In this document: piece by piece, positions 45,526 to 56,070 of the stretch
Layout: every line of letters begins with the position of its first letter
How positions within the stretch are numbered: the stretch's first letter is position 1
Source of the DNA: JAPOXR01 sp965116115
GTDB taxonomy: Bacteria > Pseudomonadota > Alphaproteobacteria > Rhodobacterales > Rhodobacteraceae
Assembly: GCA_965116115.1 (NCBI GenBank)
Contig: OZ220486.1
Coordinates: 2,604,001-2,668,000 of the forward strand
DNA length: 64,000 nt
Reading direction: 5' to 3'
Program-made: the position numbers and the translations under genes
The notes under the pieces: generated by a model
What the model was told of the DNA's origin: nothing
Database searches by the model: none
What the model saw: only the letters and a program-made list of their open reading frames with translations

Positions 45526-47670
45526 TCAGGCCAGCTGCCGGTCGGACCTGCGCTCCCGGATCAGACGGAGCACGGAACGGGCGGCCTCCGGAATGTTGGT
45601 GCCCGGCCCGAACACCGCGCTGACGCCTGCATCCCGGAGGAAGCCGTGGTCCTGGGAAGGGATTACGCCGCCGCACACAACCAGAACATCTTCAGCATCC
45701 GCTTTCTTCAACTCCTCGATTAACAGCGGAACCAGTGTCGCGTGGGCGGCGGCCTGAGAACTCACGCCGACCACATGCACGTCATTGTCCACGGCATCGC
45801 GGGCGGTTTCCGCCGGCGTTTGAAAGAGCGGCCCGATATCGACATCAAATCCGATATCGGCGAACGCCGCGGCAATGACCTTGGCGCCGCGGTCGTGTCC
45901 GTCCTGTCCCATTTTGGCGACCAGCATGCGCGGCCGCCTTCCTTCCTCGGACACGAACAAATCGATGTCCTTCTGTATGGCCGCGAATGCGCCATCGTTT
46001 TTGTATGCCGCTCCGTACACGCCGGACAGGGCCGAAGCGCTCGCCGTATGGCGCCCGAACACGTTTTCCATCGCTGACGAGATCTCTCCGACTGTCGCGC
46101 GGGCCCTTGCCGCATGAACGGACGCTTCAAGCAGGTTGCCGCCTTCTCTCGACCGGCGTTCGATCTCATGGAGGGTGGATTCGCACGCTTGCTCATCCCT
46201 CCCGCGCCGCACCGCTCGGATCCGACGGATCTGACTCTCGCGCACCTTGCTGTTTTCAATGCGGCGGATGTCAATTTCGGCATCGTCGTCCGGCTGGAAT
46301 TTGTTCACGCCGACAATGACTTCTTCTCCACGGTCAATCATGGCCTGCCTCCGGGCTGCTGTCTCCTCGATACGCAGTTTCGGAAGCCCGGAGATGACGG
46401 CCTTGGTCATGCCTCCCATCGCTTCGACCTCTTCAATCAGATCCCAGGCTTTGGATGCCAGTTCATCGGTCAGCGATTCGACATAGTATGAACCGGCCAG
46501 AGGATCGACGGTCTTTGTGACGCCAGTCTCCTCCTGTAGAATCAACTGAGTGTTACGGGCGATGCGGGCGGAAAATTCGGTCGGCAGCGAGATCGCTTCA
46601 TCAAACGCGTTCGTATGGAGAGACTGTGTTCCTCCGAGCACCGCGGCCATAGCTTCGAACGCGGTGCGGACAATGTTGTTGTACGGATCCTGCGCCTGAA
46701 GACTCACGCCGCTGGTCTGGCAGTGGGTGCGCAGCATTTTGGAACGCGGATTCTTCGGGTCGAATTCCGACATGATCCGGCTCCAGAGCATGCGCGCGGC
46801 TCTGAGTTTCGCCGCCTCCATGAAAAAGTTCATGCCGATGGCGAAGAAAAACGACAACCTGCCGGCGAAGGCGTCAACATCCATGCCCCGCGCCAGCGCC
46901 GCGCGGACGTATTCGCGTCCGTCAGCCAGAGTGTAGGCCAGTTCCTGAACCAAGCTCGCTCCGGCTTCCTGCATGTGGTAGCCGGAAATAGAGATTGAAT
47001 TGAAACGAGGCATTTCCCGGCTCGTGTATTCGATGATGTCGGCCACGATCCGCATGGAGGGTTCGGGCGGGTATACGTAGGTGTTGCGCACCATGAACTC
47101 TTTCAGGATGTCGTTCTGAATCGTGCCGGTCAGTTCACCGCGGCTGACGCCCTGCTCCTCAGCGGCCACGATGAAATCGGCCATGACAGGAATCACCGCC
47201 CCGTTCATGGTCATTGACACCGACACTTCGCCCAGCGGGATGCCATCAAAGAGGACTTTCATATCCTCAACGGAGTCGATCGCCACGCCCGCCTTGCCCA
47301 CATCGCCTTCGACCCGCGGGTGATCGCTGTCGTAGCCGCGGTGTGTGGCCAGATCGAACGCGACCGAAACGCCCTGCTGCCCGCCGGCCAGCGCCCGGCG
47401 GTAAAACGCGTTCGATTCTTCGGCGGTTGAAAATCCGGCATACTGGCGGATCGTCCAAGGACGGCCCGCATACATGGTGGCGCGCGGACCGCGCGTGAAA
47501 GGATCGATTCCCGGCATCTCGCCGGTGCGGGAATTTCCCGCGATGTCCCGTGCTGTGTACAGCGGCTTGATTCCGATGCCTTCAAGGGTCGGCCCGACGC
47601 AATCCCCGGCCGGTCTGCCGCGGAGTTCTTTTTCAGCCAGTCTGCGCCATTTTTCGAAACTGCTATCCAC
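45526..47670 (-). CDS. Methylmalonyl-CoA mutase
   Basis: Isomerises methylmalonyl-CoA to succinyl-CoA with adenosylcobalamin. It is a single-chain enzyme of 714 residues from GTG 47670 (GGAGG 8 bases upstream). The N-terminal TIM barrel includes TIRQYAGFSTAEESNAFYR and the CoA-binding region. The C-terminal B12 domain has MGQDGHDRGAKVIA, with the D-x-H-x-x-G ligand, and VCGGVIPSQDHGFL. It shares the neighbourhood with pccA and the DUF4174 gene, the usual Rhodobacterales order. No epimerase gene is in the window. Confidence 0.95.
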   Translation of the reverse strand: MDSSFEKWRRLAEKELRGRPAGDCVGPTLEGIGIKPLYTARDIAGNSRTGEMPGIDPFTRGPRATMYAGRPWTIRQYAGFSTAEESNAFYRRALAGGQQGVSVAFDLATHRGYDSDHPRVEGDVGKAGVAIDSVEDMKVLFDGIPLGEVSVSMTMNGAVIPVMADFIVAAEEQGVSRGELTGTIQNDILKEFMVRNTYVYPPEPSMRIVADIIEYTSREMPRFNSISISGYHMQEAGASLVQELAYTLADGREYVRAALARGMDVDAFAGRLSFFFAIGMNFFMEAAKLRAARMLWSRIMSEFDPKNPRSKMLRTHCQTSGVSLQAQDPYNNIVRTAFEAMAAVLGGTQSLHTNAFDEAISLPTEFSARIARNTQLILQEETGVTKTVDPLAGSYYVESLTDELASKAWDLIEEVEAMGGMTKAVISGLPKLRIEETAARRQAMIDRGEEVIVGVNKFQPDDDAEIDIRRIENSKVRESQIRRIRAVRRGRDEQACESTLHEIERRSREGGNLLEASVHAARARATVGEISSAMENVFGRHTASASALSGVYGAAYKNDGAFAAIQKDIDLFVSEEGRRPRMLVAKMGQDGHDRGAKVIAAAFADIGFDVDIGPLFQTPAETARDAVDNDVHVVGVSSQAAAHATLVPLLIEELKKADAEDVLVVCGGVIPSQDHGFLRDAGVSAVFGPGTNIPEAARSVLRLIRERRSDRQLA

Positions 47671-48122
47671 TATTCCAACCTCCGGCCGACACGAATCACC
47701 TGCCAATGTAAGCGGTTCGGCTGCCGGTTCCAATTCCGGCAGCTGTCAGCAAATCCCCCCCCCTTTCCCCGATATCCGCTGATTCGCGTATCTCCGGCAA
47801 AGCCGCGCAATCCAGCCGCCGTCCGGCTTTGCCGTCAGCTAGGTTGCGGAGTCACGGCGGCAAACGCAAACTGCCGCTCACGCCGGCGACGAATCGGCGA
47901 AATCCGTCTTGACGCCGCAGGCGGCATACGACTGACCAGTGCGCACTTACATCAAAAACCGGCGGCATCAGCCAGTTCAACGGCTTGACCGAGATCGGGC
48001 CGCCGTCCAGCGGGTTCCAAGTTTGACGGCATCCTGCCGCGTGAATAAGCAACGAATTTCTTGCAGATTCCGCCGAACTGATTTCTAATGCCGCTGACTT
48101 GACAGAAAAAGCCGGCATAGCG
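47671..48122. other. Divergent spacer between the mutase and DUF4174 genes
   Basis: About 450 bp. It contains a C9 run at 47755-47763 and no recognisable gene or repeat. It should hold the promoters of both divergent genes, but none was identified with confidence. Confidence 0.4.
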
Positions 48123-48575
48123 ATGAACCGCAGAAAAACAGCAGCTTTGTTTCTTTTTTGTTCTCTCTGGGCCGGGATTTCAGTTTCCGCCGAGGATAGT
48201 GAAGCGGAACTCAGGTTCATTGACATGTCCGATCCCGGTAACAGCATCCTGAACTTGGATCAGTTTATGTGGAACAACCGTCTGATTGCGGTTTTGGCTG
48301 ATTCGCCTGATCATCCCCTGTTCGCTGAACAGATAAATCTGTTTCTCGCTTTGCCTGACGAGTTGACTGAGCGCGATGTCATTGTCCTGACCGACACCGA
48401 CCCTTCTTTGGAGACGCTGCTGCGGCGGCGCCTGCGTCCGCGAGGTTTCGCAATCGTGATCATCGGAAAAGACGGCGGCGTGAAGCTCCGCAAACCGTTC
48501 CCTTGGTCTGTCCGGGAGATCAGCCGCGCGATCGACAAGATGCCGCTGAGGCAGCTGGAACTGCAGTCCAACTGA
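48123..48575 (+). CDS. DUF4174 periplasmic protein
   Basis: A 150-residue protein with a signal peptide (RRKTAALFLFCSLWAGISVSAED). The mature part resembles DUF4174, a thioredoxin-like fold without a CxxC motif (FMWNNRLIAVLADSPDHP, VLTDTDPS, FAIVIIGKDGGVKLR). Start ATG 48123; the frame is open 8 codons further back without a ribosome site. The family commonly sits between pccA and the methylmalonyl-CoA mutase gene in Rhodobacterales, which supports the taxonomic guess. The function is unknown. Confidence 0.78.
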   Translation: MNRRKTAALFLFCSLWAGISVSAEDSEAELRFIDMSDPGNSILNLDQFMWNNRLIAVLADSPDHPLFAEQINLFLALPDELTERDVIVLTDTDPSLETLLRRRLRPRGFAIVIIGKDGGVKLRKPFPWSVREISRAIDKMPLRQLELQSN

Positions 48576-48595
48576 AGCGACGGGCGGTTGCCCGC

Positions 48596-50599
48596 CTATT
48601 CGAACTCCATGATCACGTCATCGACCGCGAGCGCATCGCCTGGTTTCGCATTGACGGATTTGACAACCGCTTTCCGCTCGGCCTTCAGGACATTTTCCAT
48701 CTTCATGGCTTCCATGGTGCAGAGCGGCTGTCCGATTTCCACTGAATCCCCCCGCGCGGCGTCAATCGACACGATGAGACCCGGCATCGGGCAAAGCAGC
48801 TGCGCTGACGAGTCTGTCTCTTCTTTCGACGGCATGTGGCCGGCGAGCTCAGCCTGGCGCGGTGTCCAAACCTGCACCCGCAGGTCAGCGCCGCGGTAGC
48901 GTAACCGCAGACCATTCGGGATCGGATTGACTCTGACATCGAGTCTGGCTCCGCCCACTTTCAGACTCGCCAAAGGTTTTCCGGGCGTCCAAGCTGACTG
49001 AACGCGCCATTCGGTTCCGTCTTCAAACCGGACATCCGAGTGATCGCGGCGCGCATCTATGGCGATATGGTAGATCCGGCCAGCCAGCGCCACGTCCCAT
49101 TCGTTTCCAACCCGCCGTTCATGGTGAGACATTCGGCCGGAAATGCGTGAGTTGCGGACCTCTGAAAACCTGTGCATTGCGGCCGCAGCCGCGGCCAGCC
49201 GCCGAATAGTGCCTTCCGGCAATTCACGGGGGCTGAATCCGCTTGGAAACTCCTCTTCCACGAATGCTGTCGTCGCCTCACCCGCGACGAATTTGGGATG
49301 GTCCATCACCGCGGACAGAAACGGAATGTTGCAGCTGATTCCGTCGATTTCGAAATTATCCAGTGCGCCGCGCATCACTTCGATCGAGTCTTCGCGCGAT
49401 TTCGCCCAAGTGCAAAGCTTCGCGATCATGGGATCATAGTGCACGCTGATCGCCCCGCCGTCATACACCCCGGTGTCGTTCCGGACGGCCTGTGTCTCGC
49501 TGATACGCTCGCGTGGCGGCTGGTAGCGAATCAGCCGTCCGGTTGACGGCAAGAAACCGCGGAACGGATCCTCAGCATAGATCCGGGATTCAACAGCCCA
49601 TCCATTGATCCTGACATCAGCCTGCGTCAAGGCGAGACTTTCCCCGTTCGCAACCCGCAGCATCTGTTCAACAATATCGATTCCGGTGATCAACTCAGTC
49701 ACCGGGTGCTCGACCTGCAGCCGGGTGTTCATTTCCAGAAAATAGAAGTTCCGTCCGGAGTCAACGATGAACTCGACAGTCCCGGCCGAGTGATAGCTTA
49801 CCGCCTGAGCCAGTTTAACGGCCTGCTCGCCCATGGCTTTTCGTGTGGCTTCATCAAGAAACGGAGACGGCGCTTCTTCGATGACCTTCTGATTCCGTCT
49901 CTGAACCGAGCATTCGCGCTCGTTCAGGTAGACGCAGTGTCCGAGTTTGTCGGCAAGGATCTGGATTTCGATATGCCGGGGGGCGGTGATCAGCCGTTCG
50001 ATGAAAACGCGGTCATCGCCGAATGCGCTTGCGGCTTCATTCTTTGACGATCGGAACCCTTCGCGCACCTGGTCTTCTTCCCAAGCAGTGCGCATGCCCT
50101 TGCCGCCGCCGCCGGCTGAAGCCTTTATCATGATCGGAAATCCGACTTCGCGCGCCGCCTGAACCGCCGCGTCCTCGGACTCAATCACGCCATCATGGCC
50201 GGGCACGGTGGAAACGCCGGCTGCAGCCGCGATCTTCTTCGATTCGATTTTGTCGCCCATGGCTTCAATCGCCGCGGCGGGCGGACCGATGAATTCAACC
50301 GACTCTTCAGCAAGAGACCGCGCGAATTCTTTGTTCTCCGACAAGAATCCATATCCTGGATGGACCGCTTCGGCTCCGGTCAGGCGCACAGCGTCCAGAA
50401 TATTCGGAATTGACAAATACGACTTAATCGCAGGCGCGGGACCACAGCGGACAGCTTCGTCTGCCATTCGGACATGCAGTGAATCTTGATCCGCGTCGGA
50501 ATAGACAGCGACGGTCTTGATACCTATCCGTTTCGCAGTCTTGATAACGCGGCACGCGATCTCACCTCTGTTAGCTATAAGGACTTTTTCAAACATCAA
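48596..50599 (-). CDS. pccA: Propionyl-CoA carboxylase, biotin-containing subunit
   Basis: Carboxylates biotin with ATP and bicarbonate and carries it to the PccB active site. It has 667 residues. Biotin carboxylase domain: KVLIANRGEIACRVIKTA, the ATP-grasp loop KASAGGGGKGMRTAW, and FLEMNTRLQVEHPVTE. A linker (BT) domain follows, then the biotinyl domain with MEAMKMENVL near the C-terminus. Unusually for the cluster, pccB is about 12 kb away, beyond a mobile island. Intact. Confidence 0.95.
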   Translation of the reverse strand: MMFEKVLIANRGEIACRVIKTAKRIGIKTVAVYSDADQDSLHVRMADEAVRCGPAPAIKSYLSIPNILDAVRLTGAEAVHPGYGFLSENKEFARSLAEESVEFIGPPAAAIEAMGDKIESKKIAAAAGVSTVPGHDGVIESEDAAVQAAREVGFPIMIKASAGGGGKGMRTAWEEDQVREGFRSSKNEAASAFGDDRVFIERLITAPRHIEIQILADKLGHCVYLNERECSVQRRNQKVIEEAPSPFLDEATRKAMGEQAVKLAQAVSYHSAGTVEFIVDSGRNFYFLEMNTRLQVEHPVTELITGIDIVEQMLRVANGESLALTQADVRINGWAVESRIYAEDPFRGFLPSTGRLIRYQPPRERISETQAVRNDTGVYDGGAISVHYDPMIAKLCTWAKSREDSIEVMRGALDNFEIDGISCNIPFLSAVMDHPKFVAGEATTAFVEEEFPSGFSPRELPEGTIRRLAAAAAAMHRFSEVRNSRISGRMSHHERRVGNEWDVALAGRIYHIAIDARRDHSDVRFEDGTEWRVQSAWTPGKPLASLKVGGARLDVRVNPIPNGLRLRYRGADLRVQVWTPRQAELAGHMPSKEETDSSAQLLCPMPGLIVSIDAARGDSVEIGQPLCTMEAMKMENVLKAERKAVVKSVNAKPGDALAVDDVIMEFE

Positions 50600-51153
50600 T
50601 ATATGCCACCCGTCTGAACCATCACAAACGGAAGAGGTTCATTCAAATCCGCAGCGATTTGTAAAGCCGATTACAGGAGTCAACCGCTGTTCAGACGGGA
50701 AATTTCTCGGTGCGCCAGCCAAAACAGCCGCGGCATCGAATCTGACAAATGCTGTCAAGTTTTCGGCGGAGGCACGCACCCGGCGGTCGCGCGGCAGAAT
50801 ACCGCAGGCGATTTCCAAATAGCGGCACAGACTGAAATTTCTTTAAGCCATCTGGCCATCCAGGCCCTGTGGATAATCACTTTGCAGTGATCAGACCAGC
50901 GGCCGGTCAGTAGTCCGTCATTGTTAAATTGACAGCTACAGGAAATGCCGTTGCCCGGGCATTCACACCTAAAGGACAGCAAGAGACTTTATCTTAGTTG
51001 CCGATTCCTTAGACGATACCATAGTATTGGCTAAGCCCTTCAATTTTTTCGGGTACAAAGCCTAGTATCACAAGAATCCGCTCCTGATCATAGACAAGGC
51101 GGCCGCTCCCGGCAAACGAAACCGGCTCCGGAAACGCCGGACGACCGTCAGGA
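50600..51153. other. Spacer with an IS630 3' remnant
   Basis: No supported gene. TAGTCCGTCATTGTTAAATT at 50911-50930 resembles the IS630 3' terminus reading outward. A tgtggataa site at 50869-50877 and a short inverted repeat (atcact/agtgat) are the only other features. Confidence 0.45.
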
Positions 51154-52086
51154 TCAACCGCCGAACACCTCGTCGACACTGCGCGCCCGCAGCACGGAAC
51201 CGATCCAGGCGTCAAGCTCCTCGATTCCCGCCGACTTCACTTGCGCCCGCCTGGCCGGGGGAACGGACTTGAACTTCAACTCAAGCTGCTTGAGCAGCAT
51301 TTCCGCCTTTCCTTCCGCCTTTCCTTCGGCTCGTCCCATATTGATGAACTGCTCCGCAACCGTTGCCATCTTCTCCTCCGTTTTCTCCGGAATGACCCGC
51401 CGCATCGCCTCCTCAAGGCTCTCGCGCGGCAGGTCGAACACTTCCACGACATAGTTCAGGAGATAGTCACCGTAATGCTCATTGTCAAAGCCCGCGACGA
51501 CCCGGTCGAGAAGATCCCCCTCCACGCCGCGCCGCCCGGCTAGCGCCAAAGCCAAGACGCCCGGCTCGACCGCCGGGTCCGACGACAGCGAAGCCGGGTT
51601 CATGCGCCGCAGATCGACCAGCAGGAACTGCTCCAGCCCCCGTCCGATCCCCGCCAGACCCTCAGGGCCGGCGATCATCTCCGACACCGAAAGCGGCGCC
51701 GTCCACCGACCGGTCCCGTGGTAGAACACCACGGGGACGATCAACGGCAGACGGGCCCGCGCGCCGCCCCGGAACTGCCTGTGCCAGATGTGCGCCGCGT
51801 AGCCGATCAGCTGCACCGCCGTCTTCGGATCGGGACGGGATTTGTGCTCGAGCAGGAAATACACTTCGCCGCCGCCCTCGGCCCGCGCCCGGAGAAGGGC
51901 GTCGCAGCGGGTGTTCTTCCCCTCCCTGCCGATAAGTTCTTCTCCGACAAGCGTCGGCGACGCCGTCCAGTCGACGCAGGCGGCGGCCGCGGCCGGAAGG
52001 CAGCCGCGCAGCAGCGAGACAGCCCGGCCCGGATCGGACACGATCAGCCTGAACAGCGTGTCATGCTTGTTCGCCGGCAGAGCCAT
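51154..52086 (-). CDS. Rpn-family recombination-promoting nuclease (PD-(D/E)XK, YhgA-like)
   Basis: A 310-residue protein. Domain signature: KHDTLFRLIVSDPGRAVSLL at the N-terminus, the nuclease core CDALLRARAEGGGEVYFLLEHKS (Asp, Glu and Lys of PD-(D/E)XK), and LPLIVPVVFYHG. A short repeat, GRAEGKAEGKAEM, precedes the helical tail. RpnA-type proteins raise RecA-independent recombination in E. coli; the cellular role is unclear. It marks the left edge of the mobile island between pccA and pccB. Intact. Confidence 0.85.
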   Translation of the reverse strand: MALPANKHDTLFRLIVSDPGRAVSLLRGCLPAAAAACVDWTASPTLVGEELIGREGKNTRCDALLRARAEGGGEVYFLLEHKSRPDPKTAVQLIGYAAHIWHRQFRGGARARLPLIVPVVFYHGTGRWTAPLSVSEMIAGPEGLAGIGRGLEQFLLVDLRRMNPASLSSDPAVEPGVLALALAGRRGVEGDLLDRVVAGFDNEHYGDYLLNYVVEVFDLPRESLEEAMRRVIPEKTEEKMATVAEQFINMGRAEGKAEGKAEMLLKQLELKFKSVPPARRAQVKSAGIEELDAWIGSVLRARSVDEVFGG

Positions 52087-52249
52087 TCCGCTTATCCGCC
52101 GCCGGAAGATTTCAAGGGAAATAAGGACATCCGCTCCCGTATACGGTCTGAATCCCCGAAAGACAAGGGGCGGACCTTGGAATTATGATACCCATCCAAC
52201 TGTGAATAGTCAGCGGCGGGACGGCTGATGCCGTCGCCGGGCGGCGGCG

Positions 52250-52592
52250 CAGCCGGCGGCAGCTGGACGCCAACAACGTCAGCCAGCTTAGCGAGTATTC
52301 CGCCGCGGTCCCGATGAAGATCGATCTCGATCTCCAGCTCACCCTCATGGCCGGTGGCCTGTACCGGCTGCTGGCCGTCCGCATCGGAAACGGCAAAAGG
52401 AACGCGAGGTCGCGCACGCTGTTCCGCAACTTCGTCAAGGCGCCGGCGGACATCACGATCGGAAGGGACAGTATCGACGTCCGGATCGGGCGGCGGGCGA
52501 ACAACCCGTTCCTCCTCAACGCCTCATACGACGAAACCGATATCGCCGTCCCATGGCTCGGGAACCGCAGGCTGCGGATCAGCTTCCTGTGA
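52250..52592 (+). pseudogene. C-terminal fragment of a DDE transposase
   Basis: Encodes only a tail: NNVSQLSEYSAAVPMKIDLD, then LQLTLMAGGLYRLLAVRIGN and IAVPWLGNRRLRISFL. This pattern recalls the end of large DDE transposases (IS1634/IS4-like); I cannot name the family. No start, catalytic Asp or ends are present. Confidence 0.45.
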
Positions 52593-52649
52593 ACGGCGCG
52601 CGCGCGATCCCAGGATTCACATCAATTATGGCCGTTGGGAATCGAGGCT

Positions 52650-52722
52650 AGCGGCATATCAAGATCACCGACCGCCGGACGAAGAAAGATTTCGTCGAAC
52701 TCCTCAAAGATCAGACTTCCTG
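52650..52722 (+). pseudogene. IS630 transposase internal fragment
   Basis: Translates as HIKITDRRTKKDFVELLKDQ, matching VKITDRRTKKDFAELLRD in the IS630 copy at 18.5 kb. It is the only recognisable part of that element here. Confidence 0.55.
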
Positions 52723-52808
52723 ACCTGATGCCCCTCATATGAACTAAACCAAGGATAATTCTATAAGGAGTTATCCACAGGGGTTGTTCGGCGCGAGGCT
52801 GTGGATGC
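52720..52808 (+). repeat. Dispersed repeat, copy 2
   Basis: Similar to 24895-24990. It contains a perfect DnaA-box-like ttatccaca at 52771-52779; the first copy has ttgtccaca instead. It follows the IS630 fragment directly. Confidence 0.55.
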
Positions 52809-52823
52809 CCAATGACCGCGGTC

Positions 52824-53621
52824 CTAACCAAGGATGCGTATAAGCCTCTGGTAACGAGAGTCGTTTTGCGCGTCTGGATTTGTTCGAGAAATGTCTGACA
52901 GGCAATTTCCTAATTCAGAAACTCTTAACTCGGACAATGAACAGTGCTGATCGCAGATAACAGCATCCAGAATACGCAGGGCCGCATCCGGGAATCTCGT
53001 ACAAAGACCGCTCTCTTGCAGCTGAAGGACAAAGTGGTAGAGATGATCAATCGGCTGAAGCCAATGGTAGATCAGTTCAACTGCATCCGGAAATTTCTCT
53101 CCAGCTGAAATACTCATCATTGCAAGTGACTCCGCAATGCCGCCAGAAACCAGATCTAACGACTTTGGCCATATTTCTTTCCAAAAGGGTAGGATGCGAT
53201 TGTTCCAATAGTTCTCCCGTTGTTCGCCTGCGCAATCAAGCGCATGTGGGAGAGTTCTTGCGGCTTCATGCAATCCATTCGGTGGAAGATCCTCGAATGC
53301 TCGACGAAAATCAATCGGATCAAATCCATACACGCTTTCCAGTGCCGTGTAGGTAAGAAGCTCGGCATATTGGCGCCCGTGTTCACATAGGTCGTTGTAG
53401 TGACATGCTGTTTCAAGAAATTGTGCCTTGAAGGCGTTTAGCAGCGGCCAATAGATGCGTGGAGATCGGAGGAACCCTTCCCACATCCTCTGGGCCTCTG
53501 CCTGGTTTTCTGTCCATTGGAAAAACGGCAATAGGTGCTGCTTAGTCCAAGATCTATCAACTCGAAACAGGGCAATTAACTGTGATGCCAACAACACCCT
53601 GCCGTGTAGGAAATGTTCTGG
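52824..53621 (-). pseudogene. SIR2-type defence gene, C-terminal fragment
   Basis: The last part of the broken SIR2 gene. The frame crosses the IS256 copy B site: upstream it reads RICETQPEH, and downstream FLHGRVLLASQLIALFRVDR. It continues with LPFFQWTENQAEAQRMWEGF, ETACHYNDLCEHGRQYAELL and ALDCAGEQRENYWNNRILPF, and ends at a TAG at 52824. The segment resembles the helical C-terminal region (DUF4020-like, from memory) of anti-phage sirtuins. No internal lesion is seen. Confidence 0.78.
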
Positions 53622-55045
53622 GGGAATGTCCCGCTTGATGTTGAAACCCGCAGGAGCGATGCTGCCTGTCGGCTATCTACGCGGCTTCCTTGAGCCGGTC
53701 AAGCCGATCCTTTCGACTATGTTCGATGAGAGCCTGTTTGAGAACGGGCAGCTGCCTGTACGCCTTGATGCGGCGGAAACCCTTCTCGGCCTCCATCATG
53801 CCGGCAGCGGTCCATCGCAGAGCCATCCCGGCGTTCCTCCAGCGCTTCACGTTGCGGCAGACCTGCCGGACCGTGCTGTTCATCGATTCGATGATGTTCG
53901 TGCTCGCCAGCGACCGCCGCAGCTCTGACGGCAGGCCGAGCCGGGAGACGGTCAGGACCTCGTCCAGGCCCTCAAGTATCGACCGGGAGACGTCCGGAGC
54001 CTCCTGTTCGAACCGCTGAGCCAGGCTGCGCATCAGCCGCTCGGCCTTGTCGGCGTCATCAAGTTCCCAGGCTTGCCTGAGCGTCCGCCGCACGCCGGCG
54101 TGATGTTCCGCGGCGAGACGGTCGATGATGTTGCGGCCCTTGTGAACCTGACAGCGCTGAATAGGGATGTCCGCGCCGAAAGTGCGCCGGATCGCCTTGC
54201 TGAGCGCCCTGGCTCCGTCGACGATGAACAGATAGATCAAGCCCGCGCCGGATCAGATCATCAAGCAGAGCCTGCACGGTCGCGGCGTTCTCCGTCGCGC
54301 CTTCGATGACGCCCAGCGGGCGCTTACGCCCCGACGCGTCAATGCCGACGGCCCCGATCATCAGCAGGCGGTCGCTCATATGCAGCCCGTCGATCTGAAT
54401 CGCGACGAGATCAAGCTCCGACAGATCGGAAGTCATCCATTCATCAAACTTCGCCTGCGTCAACGCCTTGAACCGGCGGGACACGGCCGATTTCGACAGC
54501 CCGCAGCCCGCCCCGCAGGGAACCCCGGCCTCCGGAATCCTCACCGCCCGGCGGAACTTGCGGGTCGCTGCGTTCGCGGTCATCAAGTTCACCGCCCATC
54601 GGTCGAGATAACCGTCCGCGGAGATTTCTTACTGGCTCGGCAGAGACATCTCCTTGCCCGCAGCCTTGCAGCGGAGACGCGGACGGTCGATGCCGACCTT
54701 GCCGCCGTGAAACCCGACCTGGGAACGCGTATGTCCCCAGCGGTGCCCCGGCTTGTCGGGAGAATGACTGTGACGTTTCCCGGCCAGCCGTTCGGCGTCC
54801 TCGTCCATCATCTGCCGCAGATACGCGATGCCCGTCGTCAGGCAGAATTTCTCGAAACTCTCGGTCACGTCTTCGTACGCCTCTTCGACGAGCGCGTTGA
54901 TGTTCGGAGCGCTGGCGGAGGCGCCGGGGAATGTGCTAACGGTTTTCATGGTGTTGCTTCCTTTTCTTCAAAAAATCCCCGAGCTGATTCTCGGGGGAGA
55001 GGCAACACCGCCCATATCAAATTCAACATCAAGTGGGACATCCCC
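53622..55045 (-). mobile_element. IS256-family element, copy B
   Basis: Same termini as the other copies, with one substitution on the left (gggaatgtcccgcttgatgt). The 8-bp duplication tgttctgg flanks it (53614-53621 and 55046-55053). It interrupts the C-terminal region of the SIR2-type gene and points the same way as that gene (minus). Confidence 0.9.
53677..54949 (-). pseudogene. IS256-family transposase, copy B (inactive)
   Basis: Collinear with the intact copies. The shared TAA lies at 54629-54631 (after LPSQ). About 13 bases around 54235 are lost, removing PEGCYLF-type residues and shifting the frame between VQALLDDLI and FIVDGARALSK. The rest, including NIIESMNSTVR, is readable. Confidence 0.85.
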
Positions 55046-55974
55046 TGTTCTGGTTGCGTTTCGCATATTCGGGTAAAAAGCGGTTCTATTTCGGCCGGCA
55101 AACGGTCCTCGTCGTTCGGTTTGCGCCTGAACCAAAGATTCAGTAGTGCTTCGACAACAAGACCAACCGGATGGTTGATTGCTTCTGTAAAGGGACGCTG
55201 GATTGGCTCATTATCCCGAGTCATGGCAAAGACAGAACCGGATTCGAAAGGTAAATTCAGAATACGCTGACACAAATCAAGCAAGATTTCTTCGTGTCCC
55301 TCGACGGATTTAGACGTGGCTTCCAACCACCATGCAACGCTACGCGCGATCTTCTGTAAAACTGCGTCGGGCATGGTCCGTACCAACGGAGCCGCATAAC
55401 ACCAAGACCGCTGTACCAGACCGTTCTCGCTCCATACGTGCAGTGCTTTATTCCAAGGAACTATGGGCCAGATTCCATCTTTGCTCAGATCACACAAGGC
55501 GAAAAGACAATGAAAGAACCGAGTACGACACGTATCGCGCCAAGTATCTTCATTAAAATGGTTTCGCCCGCCAAAATCAGCTTTTAAATATTGAACAAGG
55601 GCACTGCGCTTGCGAGGTGCCTTGTCGATCCTGCGGTTTTCTTCATAGTCGGGATAGCCGGTACCGCTAATCCAGAATGAAAATTCCTCTCTCTCTGGTG
55701 AGGGCGCAATTTCCATGAGGGATACTCTGAGGACAAGACATCGAATCGCCTGCGGGCAGCTTTCCCTAACTGCAGCCCAGATTCATCCAGTTTTACCAGG
55801 CGCAGCCATACCCGGTATTTTTCAGTTGTTTTCCAGAGATCAGGCTCATGGCTTTTTGTTTTCATATGGCAGGGAGGACCATCCAGAATAGCGGCTTCAA
55901 GGAGTTCTTGGGATGAGGTTAAATGGTGGCCTTGCAGTACTAAGAGCGCATGATTTCGCGACGGGTTTCATTAG
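55046..55974 (-). pseudogene. SIR2-type defence gene, middle/C-terminal fragment
   Basis: From 55965 downward the frame reads HALLVLQGHHLTSSQELLEA and then WKTTEKYRVWLRLVKLDESG. An agagagag run near 55690 carries a 2-base excess: the frame ends as RPHQRERN and resumes as EREEFSFWISGTGYPDYEEN. Further on: WRDTCRTRFFHCLFALCDLS, DGIWPIVPWNKALHVW, NHPVGLVVEALLNLWFRR. It is broken at RICETQPE by IS256 copy B and at 55974 by IS256 copy C. These segments match the long helical C-terminal half of DSR-type sirtuins. Confidence 0.75.
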
Positions 55975-56070
55975 GGGGATGTCCCGATCGGTGTTGAATT
56001 TGATATGGGCGGTGTTGCCTCTGCCCCGAGCATCAGCTCGGGGATTTTTTGAAGAAAAGGAAGCAATGCC

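Noticed and set aside
52771..52779. Replication origin suggested by ttatccaca
   Set aside because: One box here and a reverse one at 50869 do not make a cluster, and no dnaA, AT-rich unwinding region or other origin neighbours are present.
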